This document shows positions 21,018 through 33,123 of a DNA stretch of 64,000 nt, piece after piece (the first letter of the stretch is position 1; each line of letters begins with the position of its first letter). This stretch comes from Panaeolus papilionaceus (taxonomy: Eukaryota; Basidiomycota; Agaricomycetes; Agaricales). A program made the position numbers and the translations under genes. The stretch spans positions 62,001 through 126,000 of the forward strand of contig JADNRZ010000023.1 of assembly GCA_015501605.1 (NCBI GenBank). Direction: 5' to 3'. Under the pieces are notes generated by a model that worked only from the letters and a program-made list of their open reading frames with translations, did not search any database and was not told where the DNA came from.

Positions 21018-23905
21018 ATGGAATCAACACCACCACCCAACACACCATTCAACATCCCTCCAATGCCTCATCTCCACTCACCTTCAAGCTCACGACAACG
21101 TGGCTCACTCGGCTCCTCATTCTCATTCGGCCCACAAAACCTCGTAGACTCGTACATGGACTCGGCCAACTCGAGCACACTCTCCAACATGAACTCGTTC
21201 GCCCTGGACCCTAATCGCTCTGTGCTGCCCGCGTCACCGATGAGGAGCTCGCCGAGGAAACATAAAAGAGGCAAATCGAGCACGAGCAGACCACATCCGC
21301 TCGCGACGGACACGACAGATGTGTTCCAGGACTCGGATGACGATGCGGATGATGAGAGTATTGAATATGAGTGGGGGACGATAGACCGGATGAGACTGTG
21401 GCGGCATGACGCGTTGATGCAGCATTTATACGAGACGGCTGCGTTTTGGGGAGATAAGATCCTGAGTTGGACGAGTATGTCGATGTTTTGAGTGTCCTAT
21501 GCTCTGCTGATACATTGTCCGAATGATAGATGACCCCAACGATGCATTCTGGCTCGCGCAGACATACTTTATGACCCAGCAATATTCACGCGCAGAGCGT
21601 CTACTAACACGTCCATTTCCAATGAGCTCGTCTAAGAAAATCCCAGGCCCCGTACCTTCAAATCCTCAGAACGGGCATAACATGATGCCCTTCCCAACAA
21701 TGAAGGGCAAGGGGCGGGACCACGACGTTTCGCAGCTCATGCTCTCACAACCTCGCTTGCCCATGGGACCTGGAGGAATGATTGATATCCCTGTGGAGAT
21801 GCAGGATCGTGTGTCGCGACTTGTCGATATGAGTGTGGCGTGTCGGTACCTTGCTGCTCTGTGTCAGGTGTGTTGTGTGTTGGCGTTTTTCAGCCTCATG
21901 TGGCTGATCTAGATGAAGGTTAGGCAAGGGAACTGGGTGGATGCTACAGAGATGTTGGGCGAGGCTAATCCATTCCGTGATTCAGGTACGTGCACATCTC
22001 TCTTCATATCTTCGTTGTACTTAAGGTCAGAATAGGGGCAAGTGGTCCAGCAATTCCCAACGTAGACGGTGGAATTAAGGTTGAGTTGCCTATGTTTCTT
22101 TCCAATTTGTAACTAATCCTGAAAGTTAGGTTGAAGCGTCCATGTGCAATCTACGTGGAATTCTAATGTTGAAGCTCAATCGGGGGGAACAAGCAAAACA
22201 GTGCTTCATGGAAGCATTGGCATTGGACGTAAAATGCTACGACGCATTTGACCAACTCATAACCGGTGAAATGATGACTCCAGACGAAGGTATGTAACAT
22301 CCCAGTCGTTCCCACTCAATCGGACATCCATACCTATCTCTCTTTCTTTATCACAGAATGGGAATTCATCCAAGGTCTATCCTACGCATCTCAAACGCCA
22401 CAAGACGCCCAGTTTGTTCAGCTCATCTATACCTCCCGTCTACGAAAATACAAACACGGCCAAGAACATGCTCTAACTCGACAGCGGCTCGTAGAAGAAT
22501 ATGGGCTGGGTGATAACCCAGATGTGCTCTTCAGTTTCGCAGATGCCCTATATACCAATTTCAGATGGGCGGATTGCTACCAAATCACTTCAAGGTAAGG
22601 GTCATTTTTGAATATTCGACGCCATTGCAACGATTGACTTGGATGGAATAGGATTTTGGGACTTGTCCATGTGCATAATCAAACGATGCCACTGCATATT
22701 GCATGCATGTATCACTTATCTCATCTCCACTCCAAGCTCTTTATGCTAGCCCACGAGCTAGTAGAACGCGAACCTGAAAATGCACTCAGTTGGTATGCTG
22801 TCGGCGTGTGGTACCTGAGCGGAAAGAAATGGGCACAAGCAAGGCAGTATTTCAGGTACTCAATACCGCAAAAATCCACCTATTGACCATATGCTAATGA
22901 AGTCGCGTGCGCAGTAAAACCTCTCTGATGGACCCAAGATTTGGACCATCGTGGATTGCATTCGGTCACACATTTGCTCTCGAAGGAGAACACGACCATG
23001 CGGTAACGGCATACTCGACCTGCGTACGCATGTTTACAGGGTGAGTATATACATATTTACTTGTTCCTGGCGTTAATCCTCTAAACAGCTCACACCTACC
23101 CCTTATGTTCGTCGGAATGGAACACATCACATTATCCAACTTCATGCTCGCAGACGAAGCGCTCGACGCAGCACATATCATGTGCGATGGAGACCCTCTT
23201 CTGGTGAACGAACGTGGTGTTATGGCATACAACCACGGAAGGTGCGTCCGGTGCCATGCTGGAAAATAGGCTTTATGATCCGCTGCTGACGGCCTCTTTT
23301 CTTATTTTTATTTTAGGTACGCGGAGGCGGCAAAGTTGTTCCAGTCTGCGCTGGACCTTGCAACAGTCACACAGAGCTCGCAGAATGCGTGGGTGACAAC
23401 GTGGGTTAATCTAGGGACCTGCTTTAGAAAATTGAAGTGGGTTAAATTAGTGTCGAAACCCAGTTTGAAGCGCTAACATAGAGGCAGACGACTGGAAGAA
23501 GCTCGTCAAGCGTACGAAAAATTGCTAGAACTAGATGCAAGACACGCTGTCGCCATTGGATTCTTGGGAATGGTATACCACCTCATGGGTGATCTCGATA
23601 ATGCCATCGTCAAATACCACGAGGTAAGAGATCTATATAATTGCTGCGGTGAATTGATTTCACTTAACATAATTATATCTTAGGCGCTGTCTATCGATCC
23701 CATCAACCCCCATATCCTCGAGTTGTTGAATCTAGCGCTAGAGACTTCTGCTACTTCGATGGAGAGGTTTAGTGCTTTCCAAGAAAAAGTAGCCAAACAC
23801 GGAGCTCATCTTCGGCCGAGTGGCAAGGGGAAAGAGAAAGCGACTACAACGGGGCCGATACCCGGGGACCAGAGCTCTACTGTTGAGGCTATGAATATTG
23901 GTTAA
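21018..23905 (+). CDS. CDC16: Anaphase-promoting complex TPR subunit CDC16/Cut9 (APC6)
   Basis: Twelve exons give 756 aa with consistent phases throughout. The first about 120 residues are Ser/Pro-rich with an RKHKRGKSS patch. Then [14 protein letters not shown] opens the TPR superhelix. Diagnostic segments are [75 protein letters not shown] and [12 protein letters not shown]. The protein is a homodimeric scaffold of the APC/C ubiquitin ligase in the nucleus. The start is the ATG at 21018 (MESTPPPN); the frame is open further upstream but without an ATG. The Ser/Thr-Pro-rich N-terminus and middle loop are likely phosphorylation regions. Confidence 0.9.
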
Positions 23906-24200
23906 AGTAGATTGTGTACTTGAGGTAAATAAAATATGTAAACCAAGTGAAACATTTTAAACGATGACATTAAAAACGTTTGTTTATAAACAATTCTAAG
24001 CCTTATAATAAAATAAACGTTCGAGTCTTATGAGAGAAATCTCTTTATTAGGGAAAAAGCTGACTAATAAGGGGGTGCATGTTATCCACGCCCCTTTTTC
24101 ACACATTACTAGACTCGTCCGCTCTCCAACCACTCCGCTCCTTGTCTCCATTCTAACATCTCCTCCTCGTACTCCCTCAATAACTACTCCACTTTCCATC

Positions 24201-25295
24201 ATGAAGTACATAGAAATACCGGCTTTATCACATCTAGCTCAGTCATTAACTCATGAAGGGCCAGAATGTTCAGTACACACTCGTATGGAGGCTTATAGTT
24301 GCAAGAACGTCAAGCGCGACAAGAAGCTCTTCAAAGAACTCGAATCTGCATATCAAGAAGACGTCTCCACATCACCGCCTCTGCCGTCATGGTTGGCTCT
24401 CGACAGGGAAGCGGAAATGACACCGTTCGGGCCAATAGACAAACAGTCGTCGCGCAAGACCCTGTATCTGCTCATTGCCACCCTGAACATTGCCTTCCCA
24501 GACTACGAATTTTCAGACGTCAAAGCATCACATTTCGTGAAAGAACAAGACGGCGCCAATATCCTCAATGCGCTGAGTAACACCCTTATCTCACCGCATA
24601 AAGACACCAGTGCACCTCGCTCCTACTCGTCCTATCCACCGACATCATCAGACTTCTTCCCATCCACAGAGTCCAGCTCAACGTCACCGTATGAAAGGAG
24701 AATACAGAGCCCACTTTCACCACCACCAATAGTCTCTGGCACCCATCCCACTCTTTTCCGTCTCATCGACGACGTAATAGGACTATCCGAATGCGAGGTT
24801 TTCTCATACACACCCGAGATTGACGCCGACCCCCACGCCAATGATTTCTCGGATGATGAAGACGATGTCGCCTCTGTCGCAGATGAAGCCTCTTCAAGCG
24901 ACGAAGATCCCACTTTCGAGTTCGACAATTACGACATTGATGAGGTCAAACCAAGACGGTACTCCGGCAGAACAAACATCCCCCCTCCCACTCCACGAGC
25001 TGCAATTAACTACTCCTTCTTTGACGAGTTGGCTCTCAGCGGCTCATCACCGACCTTCAGCAACCTCAGGTTCAAGCGAAAAGGCGTCTTGCTGTGGTCG
25101 TCCCATTGGTTCTTCCTCAACCGCAAGAAGAAGAGAATCCTCTTCGTCTCGGTATGGTCCCGCTCCAGAGGAATCGGTCGCATGTACACTGGTGACGAAG
25201 AATACGATATGGATCTGAGTGCGTCGTCGGAGAGGTTCAAAGGTTGGGAAGGAAGTGTTGGTCTCGGCGCTCGTGCGTTCGGTATCAAGGCCTAG
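24201..25295 (+). CDS. MAF1: MAF1, repressor of RNA polymerase III
   Basis: A single exon of 365 codons gives 364 aa. The start MKYIEIPALSHLAQSL and GRMEAYSCK-like HTRMEAYSCKNVKRDKKLFK form Maf1 box A. DYEFSDVKASHF lies in the middle, FRLIDDVIGLSECEVFSY precedes an acidic linker, and the box B/C part is LWSSHWFFLNRKKKRILFVSV. Maf1 binds Pol III and shuts down tRNA and 5S synthesis under stress; its Ser-rich linker is the usual phosphorylation target. The frame is open upstream of the ATG, but the family start is at 24201. The lack of introns is unusual for this window. Confidence 0.93.
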   Translation: MKYIEIPALSHLAQSLTHEGPECSVHTRMEAYSCKNVKRDKKLFKELESAYQEDVSTSPPLPSWLALDREAEMTPFGPIDKQSSRKTLYLLIATLNIAFPDYEFSDVKASHFVKEQDGANILNALSNTLISPHKDTSAPRSYSSYPPTSSDFFPSTESSSTSPYERRIQSPLSPPPIVSGTHPTLFRLIDDVIGLSECEVFSYTPEIDADPHANDFSDDEDDVASVADEASSSDEDPTFEFDNYDIDEVKPRRYSGRTNIPPPTPRAAINYSFFDELALSGSSPTFSNLRFKRKGVLLWSSHWFFLNRKKKRILFVSVWSRSRGIGRMYTGDEEYDMDLSASSERFKGWEGSVGLGARAFGIKA

Positions 25296-27121
25296 GCCGC
25301 CGCAGCGTCATTTACGCCCTCCAACAAACATTCAGGTGTAAGTTGCCCCCATTTGAGCCTGCGTTCCCCCGCGACTCTAACCCATATACCAGTCCCGACG
25401 ATACCCTTGGCTTGACGCCCCCCATGCCAATCTTTCTTCTCGTTTCTTGCTTCTTGTTGCTTAATTGGGTCTGGATGATGCCAATCGATAGTACCTGTCA
25501 CATCGGACCAAACCTATGTTTTTCTAGTCTTTTTTGTGTATGTATGTAACTTTTAGTGTGCTTCTCGATAACTTTTCATACCAAATAGTAGCACGTACAG
25601 CTTTAGTCAATATGTATTTCGTTTCATACTTCCCCCATGGCAATGTCTTGGACGTACAGCTTGATAATAATTCAACGCATCCTTCTCTCCATTTTTCACG
25701 AATTTGTGCGGTGGTTGTCCATAAAACGGCTGAGCATGTTGGGCGTTGGTCCGCCCGCAAACGACGGTGAGTCACCGAAGGCAGCCCAAGAGCTTCAGAT
25801 TAGCGCCAAGCTCCGTTGAAGGCCTTGCTGGTTGAGGTGTGCGTCGTCGGCAAGCATTCCAAGCGCGACGATCGGAGAGTCCCGAAAGAGCCCCTTTCTT
25901 GATCAACGTCTAACACTGTTAAAATTATCGATGATCGGTGAATGAGACGCAGGTGGTTAAAACTCGGATCATGCTCATCCTTTGCCAACATTTGTATGAG
26001 TAGAGTGTGGTGGTAAGATGAAAGGTGGGTGGATGAGTTTGAATAACAACTTCAGGCATGCAGGGTCGCATAACGATCAAGTCATGAGTGTTGACATGAA
26101 ATGAGTCATACTGCTAACCCCTTGCAGCCACTCAACAGCTTTCCTGGCTGGACATTGACGACTTAAGCAGTGAGAAGAACGTTGAACCATTGGAACTGGA
26201 CGTGGTAGAGAAAAAGAAAGTTATGATGGCCCAATGACCTTCATCGATATCGTCGTCCTGTTCATGTGATCGCTTCAAGTCCTGCACGTGCAACCAGATA
26301 TTCAGGGGTTTCGATAGCCATTCGAACCTCGAACTATTCACTTGTTAGAAAATGTTATTTTTTCAGATGATATACAGGTTAATGTCGCTCTAAATCCGTC
26401 ATTAGAGAAACCTAGAGTTTGCTTCCGTACAGAGGCGGCAAAATGTGCATTTTTTTCTTTGCACCCGACACCCAAAACACCTCCAGCATCTTGCTGGCCA
26501 GTGTCCATTATACCTCTAAATTTCTCCGAACAATAAAATACGGCTTTATTTTACCAGAATCTAAAAACAGCTGCCGGCTAATAACACTCTGTCCCCAGCG
26601 TCGTCTGAGCTATGGAATAACCCCCCGGATCAATTATTGACTCTTCACCCAGCTCTCGTCTTCCTTTAATTCAAACGCACCAGATGTCACCTGCTGTCTG
26701 CGTTCTCGAGGCTGTGCTTGGTTCACTGACACGCAGCCTCTGGTGCCCGTGAGCACTCGCGAGCAATGCAGACAAGAGATTTCGAGGAATATCCGTGCTC
26801 GACACCTGCTCGAAGGATCTTCGACCCCTACGCCTGGCCACGGTCCGCCTTGCCGCTACCGCTTTCCGGTGAATTGATCAACCTTCGAACTCTCTGCAAA
26901 ACTCTCTCCAACCCCCACTGATTCGACTATAGGTACACGTACCCCATACGCAGATGATACACCTTCGAAAAGGCTAATAGACTCCTAGCGGACCGTCCGG
27001 AAACACAGACTTGGCCTTTGCAAACCTCTATCGACGTGCTAAAAATAGATCACCCAAGACTACATAAAGTGCGTCCACATTGTAGAAAATACTCATCCAA
27101 AGGAGTCAAAAATCTGCCAAG
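25296..27121. other. 1.8-kb intergenic region without a recognised gene
   Basis: The left part is MAF1 3' UTR and the right part is the pectate lyase promoter, with 'gactacataaag' about 60 bp before its ATG. Open frames in between are short and lack motifs. I found no tRNA. Confidence 0.45.
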
Positions 27122-28494
27122 ATGTTCAGCACCCAACTCGTCGTTCTCGCCCTCTCAGCCCTCGCTTTCGCTAACCCGTCAGTCTTTCTATTTCACCAGT
27201 GCTTGCGCGTATAAGCCAGCTAACCCACCTACAGCGCCCTGGAGCGTCGCGCCGCTAGCAATGTCTTCCCCAGTCCCCCCACCACCAGCTCATTGAGCAA
27301 GCCCATCACCGTCGCCGCTGGTCAGACTTTCACCCCACCCCAGGCATACACCCGCTACGACCGTGGCTCCGGCGCTTGCACTGGTCAATCTGAGGGCGGC
27401 GACTCGGACGCCGTCTTCCTCCTCCAGGAAGGTGCTACTCTGAAGAACGTCGTCATTGGCGCTAACCAAGCTGAGGGTGTTCACTGTCTTGGTACGTTTG
27501 TCGTGATCCCACTTTTTTCCTCGTTGAGAAACTCATATTGATTCGGTACATGTCAATTTGAACAGGCTCTTGCACACTCGACCACGTCTACTTCGAGGAC
27601 GTTTGTGAGGATGCTATCACCCTCAAGCAGACCAGCGGTACTTCCCGCATTAACTATGGAGGTGTAAGTGGATGATAATCGTCGATATGCGAATGACGTA
27701 CTAACTGATTGCATTTCTCATAGGCCAAGGTAAATTACATGACGATCACACGAGCCCATTGATTTCTGATTGACGCCCGATGCTTTGTAGCACGCTTCTG
27801 ACAAGGTCATTCAACACAACGGTGGTGGAACTGTGAGCAACATCGCATTTTAGATATTTCACAAAATTAACACCCGTCTTTTTAGGTCATCATCAACTCG
27901 GTATATAACATCCGTTTTTCAGGCCTTTTTTTCAAAGTCTGATATCACTTCCCTACCAGTTCTACGTCGAGGACTTCGGAAAGCTCTACCGTAGCGTAAG
28001 TCAGCCTACATCACCCCCCCCCCAATTGGACGCTAAACATAGTCATCGATTTAGTGCGGTAACTGCAAGACTCAATACAAGCGCACCGTCCAGATCAACG
28101 ATGTCTGGGCCGTCAACGGCAAGACTCTCGTCGGAATCAACACGTAAGTCATCTACATAGCATGCCATCGCAATTCTGTGCTAACAATCACTATCAACAG
28201 TAACTATGGAGAGTGAGTCCCCACACTACCCATCTTCACTGCAGATTTCTAACACTTCGGATCTCCCAGCACCGCAACCATCCGCACCACCCGTGCTCAG
28301 AGCGTCAGCAGCATCTGCGACAGGTACACCGGTAACAACAGCGGTGCTGAGCCCCCCAAGACTGGTTCGGGCCCCGACGGCAAAGTACGTTTAATTTTCT
28401 CGTCTATCCTGCTCTGCAGCACCCTGTATTCGGCATTCCTGATTAACATCGATTTTAGTACTGCCTCTACTCGTCTTCCGATATTAGATCTTAA
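27122..28494 (+). CDS. Secreted pectate lyase, polysaccharide lyase family 3
   Basis: Eleven exons give 253 aa: 27122-27177, 27235-27491, 27566-27663, 27724-27729, 27791-27832, 27886-27900, 27960-27995, 28055-28143, 28201-28212, 28270-28384, 28459-28494. A signal peptide ([17 protein letters not shown]) and an ERR site precede the mature enzyme. PL3 features are [65 protein letters not shown] and [10 protein letters not shown]. Cysteines are frequent and probably paired. The enzyme cleaves polygalacturonate by Ca-dependent beta-elimination outside the cell, for plant-wall degradation. Exons of 6, 12 and 15 nt are required to keep the conserved sequence. Confidence 0.9.
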
Positions 28495-29890
28495 ATACCG
28501 ATACCTCTGTACTAGGTTCCTATGCTGTGGTATTTTTGAAAATGAATCTGGTTTTTTGGTTGACATCTTCTGTAACTGTTCGCGCTAAGATGTCGTAACT
28601 TCTACCGCCATCTCCAAGGGTATATGATTCCCAAATGCACATAAAGAGAGCTAAAAAAGCCGTACATAGCTTCTCAGTAGAAGCGCCGAAGGCGAGCATA
28701 CTCTTCAACGATAGCAATTCTGACGCGTCAAATGACGAGGCCTCTTCAGCAATTTTGTGCATCCATGACCAAATAATGGGTCGTACGAGTGATTGCCTCT
28801 CCGCCGACCTCATCGGTGTGGGCATGTTGCACCGTGGTTTCGAGCAGGTCAAGAGGCCGTGCTTCCTCAGCCTTCCTGAGACTCTTCGTTTATAATTGTA
28901 ACCTTTCACTTGAATCACTTCGGCCACAGCAGTTCCACTGTCATCGGGTATTCTACACAATAAGATTCAGTCGCATATGCTGATGATGTAACTCAAGGTC
29001 AGTATATAGCAACCCTAGACTCGTTCGAGGCACAGTCGGTGATTTTATGAAGAGCAAATCCCACATTCGATGTACCGTATATATATCTCTGGGAAGGTCG
29101 TCGAACCGAGCACTTCATAGTTCCTATAAATCAATGATCTTCTCATGCTCACTTGCCAAGGTCCGAAGCAAACCGATGCTGAACCATCGAGTCAGCAGCG
29201 ACGACGACAGCAAGTTGATACGTCTCTGCTGGGCCCTGTCCATGGAGTCGCGACTATTGCAAACTCGTTAAATAGTCGGCGCCCCAACAGATCATATGGA
29301 GAAGAATCCCGCCGACGTATGCAACAGATAGTCCACGTTTACTGCATCATGTGCTAAAAATAGATGGAATGAACATGCCTGAACCCTGAGGAACGTTTCC
29401 TTCGTTTGCAAGGACAGAGACATGTATTGCACACAGAATTGATGTCGTCAGATGAAAGCAAGTAATCAAGTTGGCATGGATGTGGCAAGATTAGAGTCGC
29501 GGTCACTAGGTGCAGAAATCCGGAACATGTGGTGCCTTCCGGCATGTGTGATTGACGGCTTATTGTGGATCTTTGGGTTGTTGTCGTCTGCATACTTGAC
29601 CATGTGCCCAAGATCAACAAAGCCAGCAGTAAAGATGTGCTTCTATGCCCGCTGAAAGCCAGAATTAGCTGCAGTTAGCTGGGCAGATAGCAGCTGTACT
29701 ACAATTCTTTGGACTTTTCGGAACAATTATTGCATAGATACGCACGGAATGAAGGTTGAATATAGACCCACAAAGTCATAAACGGATACAATCTTTGAGC
29801 CATGATTAATGGAGATAAACATAGTACACTGGCTCGTGCCGCGAGGCAAACGTTTGCCTGATGTCCAAGATGCAGAAAATATCTACGAAT
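28495..29890. other. 1.4-kb region without a confident gene
   Basis: This lies between the pectate lyase and the LYR gene. A minus-strand open frame at 28520-28960 and a protein-like minus-strand stretch around 29475-29640 are the only candidates, and neither is recognised (see findings). Confidence 0.35.
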
Positions 29891-30358
29891 TTAGGGCAAG
29901 GGGTCCATAACAGATGTGGGGGGATACATTCTCTTGAGATGTCTATACTTTTTCAAGGCATAGAGAGCCAGTGTTTCTGTTTGGGTTCGTGATACGGCTC
30001 GTAAGAATCCTTTTAATACCACATGCAAGATATAGCACCTTTCTTGATGTATTCACCGAGTTTAAGAGCGTTTTCGATCTCCTCCTTATCTGTTAAGGTC
30101 CTGTTCTCTAAAGGAGATATGGATTGAGGGTATCAATACAAAACCGGGATGAAACAGGTGTATCGTACTTTCGTACAAACGTCGGATCCTGCCGTTGAAG
30201 TCGTACCTGAGTCCAATAGTAGCAGGTGGGTGTATGATAAGTAGATGCTAGAACTGCCGCTTGAAAGATACACACGATGGATCAGGATATTCGCGACCAA
30301 GTCTATGCAGCTCCTTGTATAATGCTAGGGCTCTAAGTCGTGTGGCGGTACATGCCAT
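29891..30358 (-). CDS. ETFRF1: LYR-motif mitochondrial protein, ETFRF1/LYRM5-like (91 aa)
   Basis: Four small exons (30276-30358, 30169-30206, 30039-30107, 29891-29976) give 91 aa, too fragmented to appear as a long open frame. The reading is a typical single LYR fold: LRALALYKELHRLGREYPD at the start (LYK in place of LYR), then FNGRIRRLYE, LTDKEEIENALKLGEYIKKE, LALYALKKYRHLKRMYP and a short tail. LYRM5/ETFRF1 binds electron-transfer flavoprotein in the mitochondrial matrix and removes FAD. Fungal relatives are matrix LYR proteins that contact the acyl carrier protein. An in-frame TGA shortly upstream fixes the start ATG at 30358. Confidence 0.8.
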
Positions 30359-30385
30359 CTCCAGAGCTGTTCAATAACGCTGTTG

Positions 30386-30554
30386 TCAATGCACAACGAT
30401 GACAGTGGTGCACATGGGAGTTGGGGGTGGGTATCGTGAGACTATATTTGTCAGCTCGGCGTTAACCGTTTGGGCGATCCTGGAAAATGGCTCGCCTTGC
30501 TTGAGATCCTGCACACGGACAATGAATCTAGCTTCGGGACGGAAGGATAAATTT
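30386..30554 (-). other. Unassigned protein-like open frame upstream of the LYR gene
   Basis: The minus strand reads open from 30554 to a TGA at 30386-30388. Segments look like protein: PEARFIVRVQDLKQGEPF and RIAQTVNAELTNI. I do not recognise a family. An in-frame TGA at 30555-30557 means that, if coding, it must be a later exon. It stops about 28 nt before the LYR gene start on the same strand, so it could also be leader sequence. Confidence 0.3.
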
Positions 30555-30676
30555 CATTCCATAGATTCCACGCACCGAATTGTAATCAATGTAAATCCAC
30601 ATGCCAATGATAGCACATTAGAGGCATACGACCACTGAGCTGATTCATTTCAACCAACAGACGGGGGTTACTCACG

Positions 30677-30700
30677 GCTTGTCGACAAGCGCTATTTATA
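30677..30700 (-). promoter_or_regulatory. TATA box with adjacent 14-bp palindrome
   Basis: Read on the minus strand, TATAAATAGC (30691-30700) is followed at once by the perfect palindrome GCTTGTCGACAAGC (30677-30690). A further near-palindrome (tagatcaaaatcta) lies upstream. The palindrome could be a dimeric transcription-factor site, for the minus-strand transcript or for the divergent PHO84-like gene. Confidence 0.45.
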
Positions 30701-30929
30701 GATCAAAATCTATGAAGGACAAGCGCACATGCGTCCCTGGGCTATTCCTATTGGTCGAGCTATCGAACGTTCGAAAGATGGCTTCAACTCGAGTTTGAAT
30801 GTAATTCAAAAAGGACAGAGCTTTTGTAAAAAAACTGTCTTTAATACTCTTTAAAAAGGGTGTGGGTACAAATCGGACGTTTGAGCCTAGGTTTTCCCCA
30901 GCCCCTCTGATCTCAAAGCTTTAGCCACC

Positions 30930-33123
30930 ATGAGCTATCACGAGCAAGGATCAAGCAGAGACTCTCAAGAGGCTGTCTCCACTTCGAAAAACGACGCTGC
31001 ATATGTCCTAGATGAGCGACGCCGAGCCGCTCTTGCTGAAGTTGACAATGCCAAGTTCTCGTACGTCCTATTGATTTATTCAAACGTTTGATGCTTCTGA
31101 GACTTGGCAACTTAGGTGGTTCCATGCCAAGGTCTGCATCGTAGCTGGTGTTGGTTTCTTCACCGATGCGTGAGTATCGTTTCTCCATTGTGCCAGGCTG
31201 GAGGCGCTCACAAAAACCTTTAGATACGATATCTTTGCGATTAACATCGCATCGACTATGCTGGGATACGTCTATGGGGCAGTTCCAGATACCGGTGAGT
31301 GCTACTCTGGGCTTTCAAGAGACGAGTCAAAGTAACAAACGTTTGTGCAGGCAAGGGAAAGGCCCTAAACAAGCAACAAGATCTTGGTGTCAAAGTCGCC
31401 ACGCCTGTTGGTACTCTTGTCGGACAGCTTCTTTTTGGTTGGCTGGCTGATGTAGTCGGACGTAAAAGGATGTGTAAGTCCTTTAGTCTAATTAATTATC
31501 GTTGAATCAAGCTCATCGCCGCCGGCGTTCGTCTATCAGATGGTATTGAATTAATGATCATCATCGTCGCTACCTTCGCCCAGGCGCTCTCGGGAAATGC
31601 ACCCGCTGTCCACATTATCGGTGTCTTGGTTGTCTGGAGGTTTATTGTGAGTATAATCCTTACATCACAGACTACCGTGAGGCTAATTGCAAGTAGATGG
31701 GTGTCGGTATTGGAGGAGATTATCCTCTTAGTGCTGTCATCTCCTCGGAGTTCGCCTCGACCAAGATTCGTGGTCGAATGATGACCGCAGTCTTTGCCGC
31801 GCAAGGCTGGGGCAACTTTAGTGCGTTTAAATGAAACCCAATCACACACCCGCTTGCTAATTGTCCTTTCATAGCTGCTGCCCTCATCGCTTTCATCATC
31901 ACCAACGCCTACAAAGACTCGCTTATCACAACCAACAAGCCCCATCAGCTCGACAAAGTTGACGTTATGTGGCGTCTTTTGATCGGCCTTGGATGCGTTC
32001 CCGGAGTTGTTGCCCTCTACTTCCGTCTCACCATTCCCGAGACGCCTCGCTTTACCATGGATATTGAGCGCAACATCGGCCAGGCTACAGCTGACATCAA
32101 GGGTGTCCTGGCGGGTGATGGTGTCGTCAAGCGTGACCTTTACGTTGAGCGCCTCGAAGCACCCAGAGCCAGCTGGGGTGATTTCCGCCATCACTTCGGC
32201 AAATGGGAGAACTTTAAGATCATTTTCGCCACTTCTTACTCCTGGTTTGCTCTTGATGTAAGTATCGGCTTTACTGTATACACGTCTCATCTAATGGGCT
32301 CTTTAGATCGCATTCTACGGTTTGGGCCTGAATTCATCTATCATTTTGCAAACCATCGGTTTCGGCTCTCCCAAAGCTGGTGTTCGTCTCGTCTTCGACA
32401 ACTTGAACAATGTTTGCATCGGAAACCTTATTCTCTCTGCTGCCGGACTTGTCCCCGGTTACTATGCAACTTTCCTGCTCATCGACTCCTGGGGACGCAA
32501 GAAGATCCAACTTATGGGCTTCAGCATGCTCACCATCTTGTTTGTTATCCTCGGTAAGAGCGTTAAGGTTAATCGCTTTAGGGTAAAGATCTAACTCCGA
32601 TATTTAGGATTCGGCTTTGACAAGTTGAACGCCAACCCTTCTTCGACAAAGGCCTTTGTCTTCCTCTACTGTCTGGCTAACTTCTTCCAGAACTTTGGTC
32701 CCAACACAACAACCTTTGTTATTCCGGGAGAAATTTTTCCTACACGGTACCGTTCCACCGCTCATGGTATTTCTGCTGCCAGCGGCAAACTTGGCGCCAT
32801 TGTTGCCCAAGCTGGTTTCAGTAACCTTAAGGATATCGGAGGACCCAACAAATTCGTCAAGCACATGTAAGTTTAATAAGCTCATAATACATCGCATTTA
32901 CTTATTTTATCGTGCAAAAGTTTGGAGATCTTCGCTTTCTTCATGCTTACTGGCATTTTCTCGACGCTCCTGCTTCCCGAAACCAAGGGAAGGACACTGG
33001 AAGAGCTCTCGAACGAAAATCAAGATGGCTTCGTCAAGGGTGAGTTACAAGCGTATAAGTGAGATTACATACTAACTCCTACTTATAGGTAACATTACTG
33101 TTGGAAAGGTTACGGAGAAGTAA
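30930..33123 (+). CDS. PHO84: Inorganic phosphate:H+ symporter, PHO84-like (MFS)
   Basis: Eleven exons (30930-31060, 31116-31169, 31224-31294, 31351-31473, 31540-31646, 31697-31820, 31875-32257, 32307-32553, 32608-32866, 32921-33039, 33089-33123) give 550 aa. The ATG is in a strong CCACCATGAG context. The cytosolic N-terminus is followed by [35 protein letters not shown], the phosphate-symporter signature [27 protein letters not shown] before the central loop, [21 protein letters not shown] and [13 protein letters not shown]. It is a plasma-membrane 12-TM carrier induced by phosphate starvation in relatives. No duplicate copy is in the window. Confidence 0.93.

Noticed and set aside
28520..28960. 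Minus-strand 146-codon frame after the pectate lyase
   Set aside because: It begins with a non-ATG codon and has no recognisable motif; part of it is antisense to the pectate lyase 3' UTR. Too weak to call.
27122..33123. Nutrient-acquisition cluster (pectate lyase, phosphate transporter)
   Set aside because: Housekeeping genes lie between them, there is no shared motif that I can see, and the distance is several kb.
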